Shown piece after piece: positions 1 to 8,102 of a DNA stretch of 64,000 nt; within the stretch, counting starts at the first letter, position 1; every line of letters starts with the position of its first letter. The stretch is from Proteiniphilum saccharofermentans (lineage in GTDB: Bacteria > Bacteroidota > Bacteroidia > Bacteroidales > Dysgonomonadaceae): NCBI RefSeq assembly GCF_900095135.1, contig NZ_LT605205.1, forward strand, positions 620,001-684,000, written 5' to 3'. The notes below the pieces were generated by a model, which was not told the origin of the DNA, ran no database searches, and saw only the letters and a list, made by a program, of their open reading frames with translations. The translations under genes and the position numbers were made by a program.

Positions 1-44
1 TATGACTAATAAAGGGAATCTGCTTTTGCTGTTTTACCGGATTA

Positions 45-76
45 TTGTGACTCCGTCAAAAAGTGACTATCTTTGC
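45..76 (+). promoter_or_regulatory. Bacteroidetes-type promoter of the aspartate dehydrogenase gene
   Basis: TTG at 45-47 and TATCTTTG at 68-75 match the Bacteroidetes sigma-70 pattern (TTG, about 20 nt, TAnnTTTG), with a 20-nt spacer. The ATG at 81 follows only five bases after the -7 box, so the transcript probably starts at or next to the start codon. Bases 1-44 hold no gene that I can recognise. Confidence 0.6.
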
Positions 77-80
77 ATAT

Positions 81-869
81 ATGAAAAAACTAGTGATTGT
101 TGGATGCGGTTATCTGGCCGATATTGTGGCCGACGCCCTTTTACAAGGGTTGTTACCCGGTTATGACCTGGTAGGTGTCTATTCCAGAACGGTGTTGAAA
201 GCTGAACGACTCGCCGCCAGAATGGAATCAGAAGGGCGTGTATGTAAAGCATGTTCCTCATTGGAGGAGTTGCTGGCTTTAAAGCCGGACTTCCTGATAG
301 AAGCTGCTTCTCCTGCAGCGATGAAAGAATTGGCTCTGCCTGCACTTAAAAACGGAACATCTATTGTAACCTTGTCGATTGGTGCTTTAGCCGATACGCC
401 CTTTTATGAAGAGGTGAAGAGGGCAGCTATTGCCCATGGTACGCGGGTATACATTGCTTCCGGTGCCACAGGCGGATTTGATGTGCTCAGAACCGCTACA
501 CTGATGGGAAATGCTTCCGCGGATTTTCGGAATGTAAAAGGTGTAAGGGCATTGAGAAGATCTCCTTTTTATACTCCCGAAATGGAGACTGCCAATAAGG
601 TGGTCTTCTTGGGAACAGCCAGGGAAGCGATAGCGACCTTTCCTACCGGCCTGAATGTAGCAGTAGCGGCTTCACTGGCGACAGTCGGTCCCGAGAAATT
701 GAAGGTGGCTATGGAGTCGACCCCCGACTTTGTAGGGGACAGGCAGCGGGTGGAAATAAAGAATGAACAGGTGCATGCTGTGGTCGATGTATATAGTGCC
801 ACACCCGAAATTGCCGCTTGGTCGGTAGTAAGCACCCTTCAGAATATTGATTCTCCTATTGTATTCTGA
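81..869 (+). CDS. L-aspartate dehydrogenase-like protein (NadX family)
   Basis: The 262-residue product resembles L-aspartate dehydrogenase, which deaminates aspartate with NAD(P) and can feed iminoaspartate into NAD synthesis. An N-terminal Rossmann motif (GCGYLADIV, residues 8-16) is followed by the family-like blocks SIVTLSIGALAD and IASGATGGFDVLR, expected of an NAD-binding_3 plus DUF108 arrangement. An in-frame GTG lies at 63, but the -7 promoter box at 68-75 would then be inside the gene, so ATG 81 is preferred. Its 3' end overlaps the convergent downstream gene by 14 bp. No nadA or nadC is adjacent, so the pathway role is inferred from the family alone. Confidence 0.75.
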   Translation: MKKLVIVGCGYLADIVADALLQGLLPGYDLVGVYSRTVLKAERLAARMESEGRVCKACSSLEELLALKPDFLIEAASPAAMKELALPALKNGTSIVTLSIGALADTPFYEEVKRAAIAHGTRVYIASGATGGFDVLRTATLMGNASADFRNVKGVRALRRSPFYTPEMETANKVVFLGTAREAIATFPTGLNVAVAASLATVGPEKLKVAMESTPDFVGDRQRVEIKNEQVHAVVDVYSATPEIAAWSVVSTLQNIDSPIVF

Positions 870-1752
870 TACCGGTATAATCCGATAGATTCCGGAGTAC
901 CTTTTCACTCAGGCGACCGAACGCCTGTCGTGTACGTCCGGTAGATGTCTGCATGCAACGTACATTCGGGTGATTGAGAAGATGTTCTCCTCCCAGTGCA
1001 CCGGCTGTATCACAAAAGCATAGGTTATCTCCCTGAAGCCATTGCAGGAAAGGGACTTCATCCCATGCGGGAGAGAGACCTGTATTGAAAAGTATCTTTT
1101 TATTGCCTAATTTTTTAAATTGTGCTTCATGCAATAATATGGTATTCCTGTTGAGACAACAGCAAATCACTTCCGATTCATAAAGTAAGTCATCTAATGG
1201 CAGGAAACGATACCCCTTTGCCTTGGCATCTTCTTTCTCACTGCGGGCAAAATAGGATATCTCTGCCCCGAAGAAACGGAGAGCATCTGCGATCATACCC
1301 CCTGATTTGCCGAGACCTATAATACCTGCTTTGATCCCCGTGATTTCCCTTGCCATACCGTCCCATGGTTCCTGGTCGAATCCGTGCAGACAACGTACCA
1401 ACTCACTGATCACATACTCAACAACACCTTCGTCTCCATAATCACGTATGCCTGTGACGGTTATTCCCCTGCTGTTGGCATAGTGGATATCTACATTGGC
1501 ACTTTCGGGAGAATAGAGGGAGCAGCACATGCCAATATATTTCACATTGGGACATTGTTCCAGAGCCGGTTTGCCGAGGTGCGAAGTATAGCTGAGCAAT
1601 ACAGCATCGGCATCCCCGATTCGGTGTGCGATTTCGTTATCATCATCAGGAATGTCATGATAAAGAGTTACTTCCCTGGCAAATGAATCCAACTTTTGTT
1701 CTGCAGATGGAATTAAGCTGATTGGTTCAATAGCAACTAATTTTCGGAACAT
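856..1752 (-). CDS. D-2-hydroxyacid dehydrogenase-like protein lacking catalytic residues
   Basis: This 298-residue protein has the fold signature of NAD-dependent D-2-hydroxyacid dehydrogenases. The dinucleotide-binding GLGKSG motif is at residues 146-151, and a substrate-domain-like region lies before it. The Arg, Glu and His of the family active site are not where expected. The segment equivalent to NVARGGLVDE reads NTGLSPAWDE (223-232), the DVFEEEPL segment reads DTAGALGG, and the TPHIAG segment reads TSTGRT (269-274). It may bind NAD(H) without the usual reaction or use different chemistry. The 3' end overlaps the aspartate dehydrogenase gene by 14 bp in convergent orientation. A promoter with a palindrome lies upstream. 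Confidence 0.7.
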   Translation of the reverse strand: MFRKLVAIEPISLIPSAEQKLDSFAREVTLYHDIPDDDNEIAHRIGDADAVLLSYTSHLGKPALEQCPNVKYIGMCCSLYSPESANVDIHYANSRGITVTGIRDYGDEGVVEYVISELVRCLHGFDQEPWDGMAREITGIKAGIIGLGKSGGMIADALRFFGAEISYFARSEKEDAKAKGYRFLPLDDLLYESEVICCCLNRNTILLHEAQFKKLGNKKILFNTGLSPAWDEVPFLQWLQGDNLCFCDTAGALGGEHLLNHPNVRCMQTSTGRTRQAFGRLSEKVLRNLSDYTGIRIQ

Positions 1753-1781
1753 ATCGTTACTGTTTGGATATTCATAGATAA

Positions 1782-1816
1782 AAGATCAAATATACAATTT
1801 TGATCTTACTTTGTCA
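1782..1816 (-). promoter_or_regulatory. Promoter overlapped by a perfect 9-bp inverted repeat
   Basis: On the minus strand TATATTTG (1794-1787) is a good -7 box with TTG at 1816-1814, giving a 19-nt spacer. AAGATCAAA (1782-1790) and TTTGATCTT (1798-1806) form a perfect inverted repeat with a 7-nt spacer that covers the -7 box, as expected of a repressor operator. It drives the gene at 856-1752. Confidence 0.55.
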
Positions 1817-1885
1817 AAATAAAAACGCCGCCACAGGTGAAATAGCCTCTTGTAACATGTAGGCTATCCATCTACCTGTAGCAGC
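1815..1885 (-). terminator. Rho-independent terminator of the TonB receptor gene
   Basis: Reading on the minus strand, a 13-bp outer stem (1873-1885 with 1825-1837, two G-U pairs) encloses a second perfect 7-bp stem (1860-1866 with 1841-1847). It is followed by a T-rich run (1824-1815). It lies just after the receptor stop codon, and its T-tract touches the -33 box of the next promoter. Confidence 0.8.
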
Positions 1886-1908
1886 GATGCATTCTTATGT
1901 TTATAATT

Positions 1909-3951
1909 TTATAATTTTATAGTTGCCCCTCCCGATAACCAGAATCCCGGCTGGGGGATATTGCCGAAATCTACATGTGTGGAGTTGAATATATTATTTG
2001 TATTGACAAACAAATCGATACGGGGGAATTTGTAGTTGGCCCTTACATCTAATAAAGAAAAGGGTGTAAAATCTACCCGTTCCCCGGGTTGTAAATCGAC
2101 ATACTGCACATAGGAGCCGGCCCTTTCCTGCCAGCGGAAATTCCACGACAGAGTGAGGTTTTTTACTACATCATGATGTAGTGAAGCCGTGAATTTGTGG
2201 CGGAGATAGTTCAGAGTGTAGTTAGAAATCAATTCATCTTCTACCATATTCTGATGAAGATGCATATATCCGATATTGAATGATTCGAAGGGCTGTCCGC
2301 TTCCGAACCATTTTTTCAGGTCGAGACCTATGGTAGCTTCAAATCCTTTTGTGTTGATCTTTGTGTGGTTCCTCGATTCCCACAATGCGTCGGGAGACGG
2401 TTTTACCCAGTCGATCATATTTCTTCCTTTCATATAGAAAGCAGCAATACTGCTTCTGATGATGGGATGTGTATATTTCAGCCCGGCTTCGAATGCTTCC
2501 GACAACTCGGCCTCAAGGTTGCTGTTGCCGGTATGGGTGGCAGTTGTATAGTAGAGGTCGGTGAAAGTGGGCATGCGGGTGGCTTTGTTCCACGAAGCAT
2601 AAATCCTCAGCGACTCTGACGGCCGGTATGATGCATTCAGCGCAGGATACAGGTCGAACTTATTCACTACCGCCGTATTATGGTTCAGTAGACCACCTAC
2701 CGAGAAGGTGAATTGGTTGAAGATGAAGTTGTGCTCCAGGAAATAACTGATATTAGTGCGATTATCCGAATGGGTATATTTCCCGATGGTGTCTTCCATT
2801 GGTTTCCCCAGCACATTACTCATAATACCTTCGTTACGGAATTCACCTCCAAAACCGGTGATCCCCCATAGGGAGACATATTGCATGTTGAGGTTCATGC
2901 CGAAGACATCGCTCCGGTGATAATTATGGTCTTTGTACCAGTCAGGCACGTTTGGAGTTCCTTCCCTGATAAGTTGGAATTCGTCATAATGACGGCTCCA
3001 ATAGATATGCGGGATGAATTTGAGCCGTCCGTTGGTCTCACCGCGGATAGATGCAAAAACGCCCCGCGTATCGTCGAACTGGTCGGGATAAGCAGCTGTA
3101 TAGAACGTGTTGGCGCCCTGTTTTTTATCATTCAATCCTGCCTGAAGGTCGAGATTGGATCCGTTGATCTCAAAGCGGCTTTGCCAGAGGAGATTTACAA
3201 TATTATAGTCGCTATTCCGGATATATCCGTCGGAATGCTTGTATCCTGCCGATAAGGTATGCAGGGAACCGTCCGTTTTATATGCACCTCTTGCCTCAGC
3301 GCCGAAAAGTCCGTGCATACCACCCTCTAATTTGGCGAAACCGTTCGATTCCGTGTCTTTCCGGGTGATGATATTCACACCGCCGGAAAAGGCACTGGCG
3401 CCATACACCAATGAGGATGGCCCCTGTACGATCTCGATGCGTTCGATATCGGAAAGATTGAGAGGAATATTAAAACTGTAATGTCCTGTGTGAGGGTTGG
3501 TGAGGTTTACACCGTTGAGGAGGATGGCTGTCTGGTCAAATGACCCGCCGCGAAGGGAAATGTCCGCCTGTACGCCGTGCGGCCCGCGTTGCAGGATATC
3601 TACACCTGCCACATAATTCAAAAGGTCTTCAATACTGCGAACGGGCGCCCGCTCAATTTCCTGTCTCGAAATAACGGTTACCTGCTTGGCTGCCAGGTTC
3701 AATGGCAGGTCGACCTTTGAAGCGGTAACCACCACTTCATCCAGCTCTGTCAGAGGAATGGAGTCTGTGGTTGTTTCGGTATATGTCCGTTCCGCCGGTT
3801 CTACCGATGTCGCATGGGCGCTTATCAACGCACAACCGGACAGTACGCCGATCGTAACCGCTTTGTGCAGGCTGTTGAAAACGCTGTACGACTTACGGGC
3901 AAATCGTTTGAAACGAAATACCTTCATCGTGTTCAATTGTTTCTTACGCAT
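1909..3951 (-). CDS. TonB-dependent outer-membrane receptor, BtuB type
   Basis: The 680-residue protein is an outer-membrane, TonB-energised importer. A secretion signal (about residues 1-48) is followed by the TonB-box-like segment LDEVVVTASK and a plug domain. A C-terminal beta-barrel carries many aromatic strands and ends in GATIKL. The N-terminal motif MKVFRFKRFARKSYSVF recalls Bacteroides receptors usually listed as vitamin B12 (BtuB-like) transporters, but the substrate cannot be read from sequence. A second possible start is ATG 3927, where that motif begins. No cobalamin riboswitch fits in the short leader. A -7 box lies at 3980-3987 and an IS30-family element begins 86 bp upstream of the start. 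A strong terminator follows. Confidence 0.8.
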   Translation of the reverse strand: MRKKQLNTMKVFRFKRFARKSYSVFNSLHKAVTIGVLSGCALISAHATSVEPAERTYTETTTDSIPLTELDEVVVTASKVDLPLNLAAKQVTVISRQEIERAPVRSIEDLLNYVAGVDILQRGPHGVQADISLRGGSFDQTAILLNGVNLTNPHTGHYSFNIPLNLSDIERIEIVQGPSSLVYGASAFSGGVNIITRKDTESNGFAKLEGGMHGLFGAEARGAYKTDGSLHTLSAGYKHSDGYIRNSDYNIVNLLWQSRFEINGSNLDLQAGLNDKKQGANTFYTAAYPDQFDDTRGVFASIRGETNGRLKFIPHIYWSRHYDEFQLIREGTPNVPDWYKDHNYHRSDVFGMNLNMQYVSLWGITGFGGEFRNEGIMSNVLGKPMEDTIGKYTHSDNRTNISYFLEHNFIFNQFTFSVGGLLNHNTAVVNKFDLYPALNASYRPSESLRIYASWNKATRMPTFTDLYYTTATHTGNSNLEAELSEAFEAGLKYTHPIIRSSIAAFYMKGRNMIDWVKPSPDALWESRNHTKINTKGFEATIGLDLKKWFGSGQPFESFNIGYMHLHQNMVEDELISNYTLNYLRHKFTASLHHDVVKNLTLSWNFRWQERAGSYVQYVDLQPGERVDFTPFSLLDVRANYKFPRIDLFVNTNNIFNSTHVDFGNIPQPGFWLSGGATIKL

Positions 3952-3979
3952 ATTTATTTGATTTTATAAGAATGCGGTG

Positions 3980-3987
3980 CAAAGATA
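3980..3987 (-). promoter_or_regulatory. -7 element of the TonB receptor gene
   Basis: TATCTTTG on the minus strand matches TAnnTTTG exactly. No clear TTG stands at the right distance upstream. It lies between the IS element and the receptor, so the insertion leaves this promoter core intact. Confidence 0.45.
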
Positions 3988-4059
3988 TCCCAATTTTTTG
4001 TTTGTAGGAAGTTTGTATAATCAAAATAGGGATGAGCAGAGTCAAGCAGCAAGTGCAAT

Positions 4060-5022
4060 TTACATTAATTGTTTGTAAAACTCAACTTTTGGTGTGCTGA
4101 AGCTTAATTTTTCTCTTGGTCGATTGTTCAATTTATGCTGTATTTGCTTTAATCTCCCCGGGGGATAGTCCTTGAATGATGCCCCCTTGGGGATGTATTG
4201 CCGGATGAGTTTATTAGCATTTTCAATCGCTCCTTTTTGCCACGATGAATAGGGGTCTGTAAAATATACGGGGACTCCCAGTCTTTTAGTTATCATTTCA
4301 TGGGCGGCGAACTCCGTGCCGTTATCCGTGGTGATGGTCTTTATTATATCCTTGTAGGGTAGCAGCATGTTAGCAAGCACTTTTGCCACCTCCTTGGAGT
4401 CCTTGCCCCGGGGCAGTCCCCTGGTCATTACAAGGTTCGTTTTCCTTTCCGTTACCGTCAAGATCACCTCCGATTGATTGGCTCCTATTATCGTGTCCAT
4501 TTCAAAGTCACCGAACCGGCTCCCGTCGGCCTCCACGGGCCTTTCCCGGATGCTTCTCCGGTTGGGGATGCCCTTGACTGACCCCACCGGCCTCTTGCGG
4601 TGCTTGAGCTTGTGGCGGCAATGCGTGTAAAGGTCACCCCCGGCTATTTTGTCCTCCCGGATCCACTTGTAAATGGTCTCGTGGGAAACCCGGATTTGCT
4701 TGTATTTCTCCAAATATCCGCTGATCTGCTTGGGAGACCATTCATCACGGACAAGCCGGAACACCTTCTGTTTAATCCACTCCGGGGTGTCCCTGTTCCC
4801 GGGCAAACGCTCCTTTCTCTCTTGTGCCATCTCGTGAGCCAAGCGCCAGGAGTAACCTCCATGTTTCTTCTTGTTACGACCCAGTTCCCTGGACACCGTT
4901 GAAGGACTGACCCCTATGGACTCTGCGATGGTTCGCTGGCTGTCACCATTTTTTATACCTAAATAAATCGCGTACCTTTGTTCTGAAGTTAACTGTTTGT
5001 ATTTTTTTCTCATAAGCAACAT
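4060..5022 (-). CDS. IS30-family transposase
   Basis: The 320-residue product is a DDE transposase. The N-terminal helix-turn-helix region runs from QLTSEQRYAIYLG to VSPSTVSREL (about residues 10-48). The acidic catalytic residues are visible in DFEMDTIIG and ITTDNGTEF, and the IS30-type C-terminal block SSWQKGAIENANKLIRQY holds the third. ATG 5013 (MRKKYKQLT) is an alternative start three codons in. Length and domains are complete, so the enzyme may be active. The hairpin at 5038-5058 lies just upstream. Confidence 0.95.
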   Translation of the reverse strand: MLLMRKKYKQLTSEQRYAIYLGIKNGDSQRTIAESIGVSPSTVSRELGRNKKKHGGYSWRLAHEMAQERKERLPGNRDTPEWIKQKVFRLVRDEWSPKQISGYLEKYKQIRVSHETIYKWIREDKIAGGDLYTHCRHKLKHRKRPVGSVKGIPNRRSIRERPVEADGSRFGDFEMDTIIGANQSEVILTVTERKTNLVMTRGLPRGKDSKEVAKVLANMLLPYKDIIKTITTDNGTEFAAHEMITKRLGVPVYFTDPYSSWQKGAIENANKLIRQYIPKGASFKDYPPGRLKQIQHKLNNRPREKLSFSTPKVEFYKQLM

Positions 5023-5037
5023 AATAGTTAATTTTAG

Positions 5038-5058
5038 GGAGACTTCGGTCTCCTTTTT
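5038..5058 (+). terminator. Hairpin with T-run inside the IS element
   Basis: GGAGAC (5038-5043), loop TTCG, GTCTCC (5048-5053) and then TTTTT form a classic terminator for rightward transcription. On the minus strand the same hairpin lies in the presumed transposase leader, where it could block read-in transcripts or limit translation. Confidence 0.5.
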
Positions 5059-5081
5059 CTTTTATGTTGCCGCTTGACTCT

Positions 5082-5208
5082 CCTCGGGGGCTTCGCGCCC
5101 CCGGCCGTTAGGCAAACCCCCGCGGTGTTTTTCATGATTGTTTTGAAGAAATCATTTCAAAAAACAACACCCGGGTGTTGCACTTCTAAGTTGAACTTAG
5201 AATGGCAT
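5082..5208. other. Palindrome-rich spacer between IS element and mgtE
   Basis: No gene is visible in this spacer. It contains CGGGGGC/GCCCCCG (5085-5091 with 5097-5103), TTTTGAA/TTCAAAA (5141-5147 with 5156-5162), the perfect palindrome CAACACCCGGGTGTTG (5165-5180) and TTCTAAGTTGAACTTAGAA (5184-5202). The GC-rich left part differs in composition from the AT-rich right part. Confidence 0.5.
5159..5180 (-). terminator. Likely terminator of mgtE
   Basis: On the minus strand CAACAC, loop CCGG, GTGTTG (5180-5165) is followed by six T (5164-5159). It lies about 30 bp past the mgtE stop codon. Confidence 0.6.
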
Positions 5209-6552
5209 TTACAATCCGAAAAACCATTTAGCCATGGAAAAATAAATGAGTACACCCATTATATCGGAAATGGTGGTGATCATGGGAGCACTGGCCGTTG
5301 CTGGGTCTAACTTCATCCGGGTAAAGATAAGAGGCAACAGCATGCCTATCATACTACCCACCATCACTGTGGCAAGCATGGTGAGAGCAACCACGGGAAT
5401 GATATCTGGTGCACGCCAGGTGGCGATCAGGGAGACTCCTGCTGCCATAGTTATACCTAGTAGTAATGAAACCGCAAGTTCTTTACTCAACAGCCGTATC
5501 CAGTCTTGTCGGCGAACATCGCCTATGGCCAGGGCACGGATCATCAGGGTGGCAGATTGTGAACCTGCATTTCCTCCACTGTCTATCAGCAGAGGCAGGA
5601 AAAATACCAGGGCAACGACCGTTTCAATTACATTCTCAAATTGTGACATGGCATATCCTGAGAAGACATTCATGAACACCAACACCAGTAGCCATCCTAC
5701 CCGTTTCTTGTAGAGAAATGAAACGGTAGCCAGCACGGGATTGATGACAGCATTCTGCATCGCACCGAATTTATGGAAGTCTTCCGTGTCTTCTTCTTCT
5801 GCCACATCGAAAATATCATCAATCGTAACGATACCGAGTAGTGTATTGGTACTGTCCACAACGGGTAAAGCTACCCGATTGTAATCCTTAAATATCTGTA
5901 CAGCGGTTTCCTGATCGTCGAAGGCATTTAATACCACGAGTTTGTGGTCGATCAGATCCTCTATCTTTTCATCCGGATCGGCAAGTAATATATCGCGGAT
6001 AGGGAGGTCGTCGAGCAATTTCCAGTGTTGATCTACCACATATACTATATCTAATGTTTCAGATTCCTTTCCGAAGCGGCGGATATGTTGCAATGTCTCT
6101 GCCACAGTGAAATGTAATTTCACCGCTACATACTGGGGCGTCATCAACCGCCCGATGCTTTCTTCCGGATATCCGAGCAATTGTGTGGTTTTCTTCAGAT
6201 TCTCCGTACTCAACAATTGCATGAGTTGTTGGGCTATTTTTCCGGGTAACTCTTCAAACAGGGCTGTGCGGTCGTCCGGATCCATATTATTCATCAGGTC
6301 ACTGAGACGCGATGCATGATGTGCCAGGCCGTTGATAATTTCGCCCTGTTTGTCGGGATGGAGTTCACGGAAGACTTCTTTTGCTTCTTCTCCTGGAAGC
6401 AGCCGGAATAAGATAATAGAGTGGAGTTGGTTACTATGCTCAATAAGGTAAGTGATATCGGGAACATCCAGTTTCGTGAGTTCCGTTTTCAGGGTAGTCC
6501 ATGCCCTCTCTTTTATGAGTCTCTGAAAATTGATTCGGGTATCTGTCATCAT
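5209..6552 (-). CDS. mgtE: Magnesium transporter MgtE
   Basis: The 447-residue protein is an inner-membrane Mg2+ channel/transporter. An N-terminal superhelical domain (about residues 20-125, with LLPGEEAKEVFREL and MDPDDRTALFEELP) precedes a CBS pair (about 130-250, including ALPVVDSTNTLLGIVTIDDI) and five membrane helices to the C-terminus. The helix region holds the MgtE-type blocks PLLIDSGGNAGSQSATLMIRAL and DPATASAPMITTISD. The start is ATGATG at 6552/6549, with an AGGAG ribosome-binding site caught in a hairpin (6556-6581). It is followed by a terminator and the IS30 element. Confidence 0.95.
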   Translation of the reverse strand: MMTDTRINFQRLIKERAWTTLKTELTKLDVPDITYLIEHSNQLHSIILFRLLPGEEAKEVFRELHPDKQGEIINGLAHHASRLSDLMNNMDPDDRTALFEELPGKIAQQLMQLLSTENLKKTTQLLGYPEESIGRLMTPQYVAVKLHFTVAETLQHIRRFGKESETLDIVYVVDQHWKLLDDLPIRDILLADPDEKIEDLIDHKLVVLNAFDDQETAVQIFKDYNRVALPVVDSTNTLLGIVTIDDIFDVAEEEDTEDFHKFGAMQNAVINPVLATVSFLYKKRVGWLLVLVFMNVFSGYAMSQFENVIETVVALVFFLPLLIDSGGNAGSQSATLMIRALAIGDVRRQDWIRLLSKELAVSLLLGITMAAGVSLIATWRAPDIIPVVALTMLATVMVGSMIGMLLPLIFTRMKLDPATASAPMITTISDIMGVLIYFSMAKWFFGL

Positions 6553-6555
6553 ACT

Positions 6556-6581
6556 CTCCTTTCTGCTTTGCCTGAAAGGAG
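6556..6581 (-). promoter_or_regulatory. Hairpin covering the mgtE ribosome-binding site
   Basis: On the minus strand CTCCTTTC (6581-6574) pairs perfectly with GAAAGGAG (6563-6556) around a 10-nt loop. The AGGAG of the ribosome-binding site is in the 3' arm, three bases before the first ATG. A TATATTTG -7 box is upstream at 6667-6674, so the hairpin is probably in the mRNA leader. Confidence 0.5.
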
Positions 6582-6666
6582 GGTATTCCCTTACAGGTCA
6601 AAGGTATTACTGTTATTATATTTTCGGGAATCTTCGTCCATTTGACAATTTGTTATTTTATTGTGG

Positions 6667-6674
6667 CAAATATA
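6667..6674 (-). promoter_or_regulatory. -7 element upstream of mgtE
   Basis: TATATTTG on the minus strand matches TAnnTTTG. The -33 position carries only a weak match. It predicts a leader of roughly 110 nt for mgtE. Confidence 0.4.
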
Positions 6675-6742
6675 CGTTATTTTCTTGTAAAAACCATGCG
6701 GAAAGGTGGGAATGTCCTCTGATTTATGGAAAAAAGCAGGAT

Positions 6743-7276
6743 CTAAAACTCAAAAAAGGAAAAATGCACATTCCCGTACTTCCGCTCTTCTTTGAAATGC
6801 GGGAGGTGTGAGAAGTGATGGTTTTTGGAGTGTTCCATGACAAAGAATCCTCCCTCTTTGACCAATTGTTTATTGAGGATAATTTCGGGAATTTTCTCCA
6901 GGTCGGGAAGGTCATAAGGAGGGTCGGCAAAGATAAAATCGAATTGTTGTTTCAGAGATTGCAGATATTTAAATACATCTGCTTTTACAGGAAACAATTC
7001 CTTTGCTCCGAGTTTTTCCTGTGCCCGGTATATAAAATTAAAATGATTTTGATTCTGTTCCACGCTCACTACATAGGTACATCCTCTTGAAATCAACTCA
7101 AAAGCAATACTTCCTGTTCCGGAAAAAAGATCTAAGGCGGTTATTTCTTCCCAATCCAAAAGGTTATTGAGGACGTTAAAAAGCCCTTCTTTGGCAAAAT
7201 CAGTCGTAGGACGGGCTTTCAGATTTGGTGGAACCTGAATACGTCTGGATTTGTATTTTCCTCCGATTATACGCAT
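6743..7276 (-). CDS. rsmD: 16S rRNA (guanine(966)-N(2))-methyltransferase RsmD
   Basis: The 177-residue enzyme methylates G966 of 16S rRNA with SAM. The start MRIIGGKYKSRRI, the SAM loop DLFSGTGS (49-56) and the catalytic DPPY motif (118-121) are all present, and the length is normal for the family. It overlaps the upstream DUF3822-type gene by 10 bp, so the two are co-transcribed and probably translationally coupled. Confidence 0.93.
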   Translation of the reverse strand: MRIIGGKYKSRRIQVPPNLKARPTTDFAKEGLFNVLNNLLDWEEITALDLFSGTGSIAFELISRGCTYVVSVEQNQNHFNFIYRAQEKLGAKELFPVKADVFKYLQSLKQQFDFIFADPPYDLPDLEKIPEIILNKQLVKEGGFFVMEHSKNHHFSHLPHFKEERKYGNVHFSFFEF

Positions 7277-8082
7277 AAGGCAGCCAATATATCAGTGGGA
7301 AGCGTCCTCTTTTGCTCTTCTGTCAATACCACCTTCGGACTCAATTCCACCTGCTCCACCCGTCGGATCAGTTTTTTGAGCAGGTCTATCGTCGCCCTTT
7401 GGGAATCGATATTGCCGGAAAGAAAAAGCCTGTCCGTAGATTGGTCGAAAGTGAGTTTTTCCCACACGCTTGCGATAAAATAAGTGGCGTCATGAGGATC
7501 AGTTGCCAGAAACGTATTCGTAGAGAGCAGCCGGTTTCCTGAGAAACAAACTATAGTGACATATTTGTCGTGAAAATCGGCGAAGCAACACTTTCCGGTT
7601 TCATCACCCCTATGGGATATGAACAGACGGGTAAGAATAGAAGAGTGGTGGTGGAATGTAGGATTCCATAAATTCCGTGAAAGGAATGAATGTACTTCTT
7701 CATCTACATTGAAAAGAGTCCGGAGATCATTTTCCAGAGTACTATCTGTAAGAATAACACCGTTCGTTTCATGAAAATTGAACCGGAACAACTCTTCAAT
7801 CCGCTTCTTTTCAAAATAAGCTTCGGGAACAAGCGTATAAAAAGGAGAAACGACAGTAACTGTTACCTGATTGAATGTCTGACTAAAAAAACCAAGGTCA
7901 AAAATCAGTTTTTTGATGTTGTCTATATAGGAGAGTTTACCACTTAGTCCGGTTTCCTGAAAATGAAAAATAGACGGGTCACCCGGACAATAAATACAAA
8001 AAGAAAATCCATTCGGCGACAGCCGAATGGATAAATTGTATCTTTCCGAATATGCCAGATCAATATTTTCAGGTAAAAACAT
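7267..8082 (-). CDS. DUF3822-type conserved protein
   Basis: The 271-residue soluble protein has no signal peptide. I place it in the DUF3822 group from its length, general pattern and position immediately upstream of rsmD, a pairing I associate with Bacteroidetes. The function is unknown to me. The product contains a central block around KRIEELFRFNFHETNGVIL and a C-terminal lysine/arginine-rich stretch. It overlaps rsmD by 10 bp and lies 20 bp after the membrane-protein gene, so the three form an operon. Confidence 0.65.
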   Translation of the reverse strand: MFLPENIDLAYSERYNLSIRLSPNGFSFCIYCPGDPSIFHFQETGLSGKLSYIDNIKKLIFDLGFFSQTFNQVTVTVVSPFYTLVPEAYFEKKRIEELFRFNFHETNGVILTDSTLENDLRTLFNVDEEVHSFLSRNLWNPTFHHHSSILTRLFISHRGDETGKCCFADFHDKYVTIVCFSGNRLLSTNTFLATDPHDATYFIASVWEKLTFDQSTDRLFLSGNIDSQRATIDLLKKLIRRVEQVELSPKVVLTEEQKRTLPTDILAALCV

Positions 8083-8102
8083 ACGCTGATGTGGGAAGAT
8101 CC

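Larger units (their letters stand above)
4038..5081 (-). mobile_element. IS30-family insertion sequence, about 1044 bp
   Basis: The element is bounded by inverted repeats AGAGTCAAGCAGCAA (4038-4052) and, as reverse complement at 5081-5067, AGAGTCAAGCGGCAA (14 of 15 identical). It carries one transposase gene on the minus strand. The length fits the family. I see no target-site duplication: the flanks read GAGC on the left and CCTC on the right. The element appears intact and sits between the TonB receptor and mgtE. Confidence 0.85.

Noticed and set aside
3952-4037. Cobalamin riboswitch before the BtuB-type receptor
   Set aside because: The leader is only about 30-50 nt between a -7 box and the start, with none of the conserved B12-box sequence, and the IS element lies just upstream.
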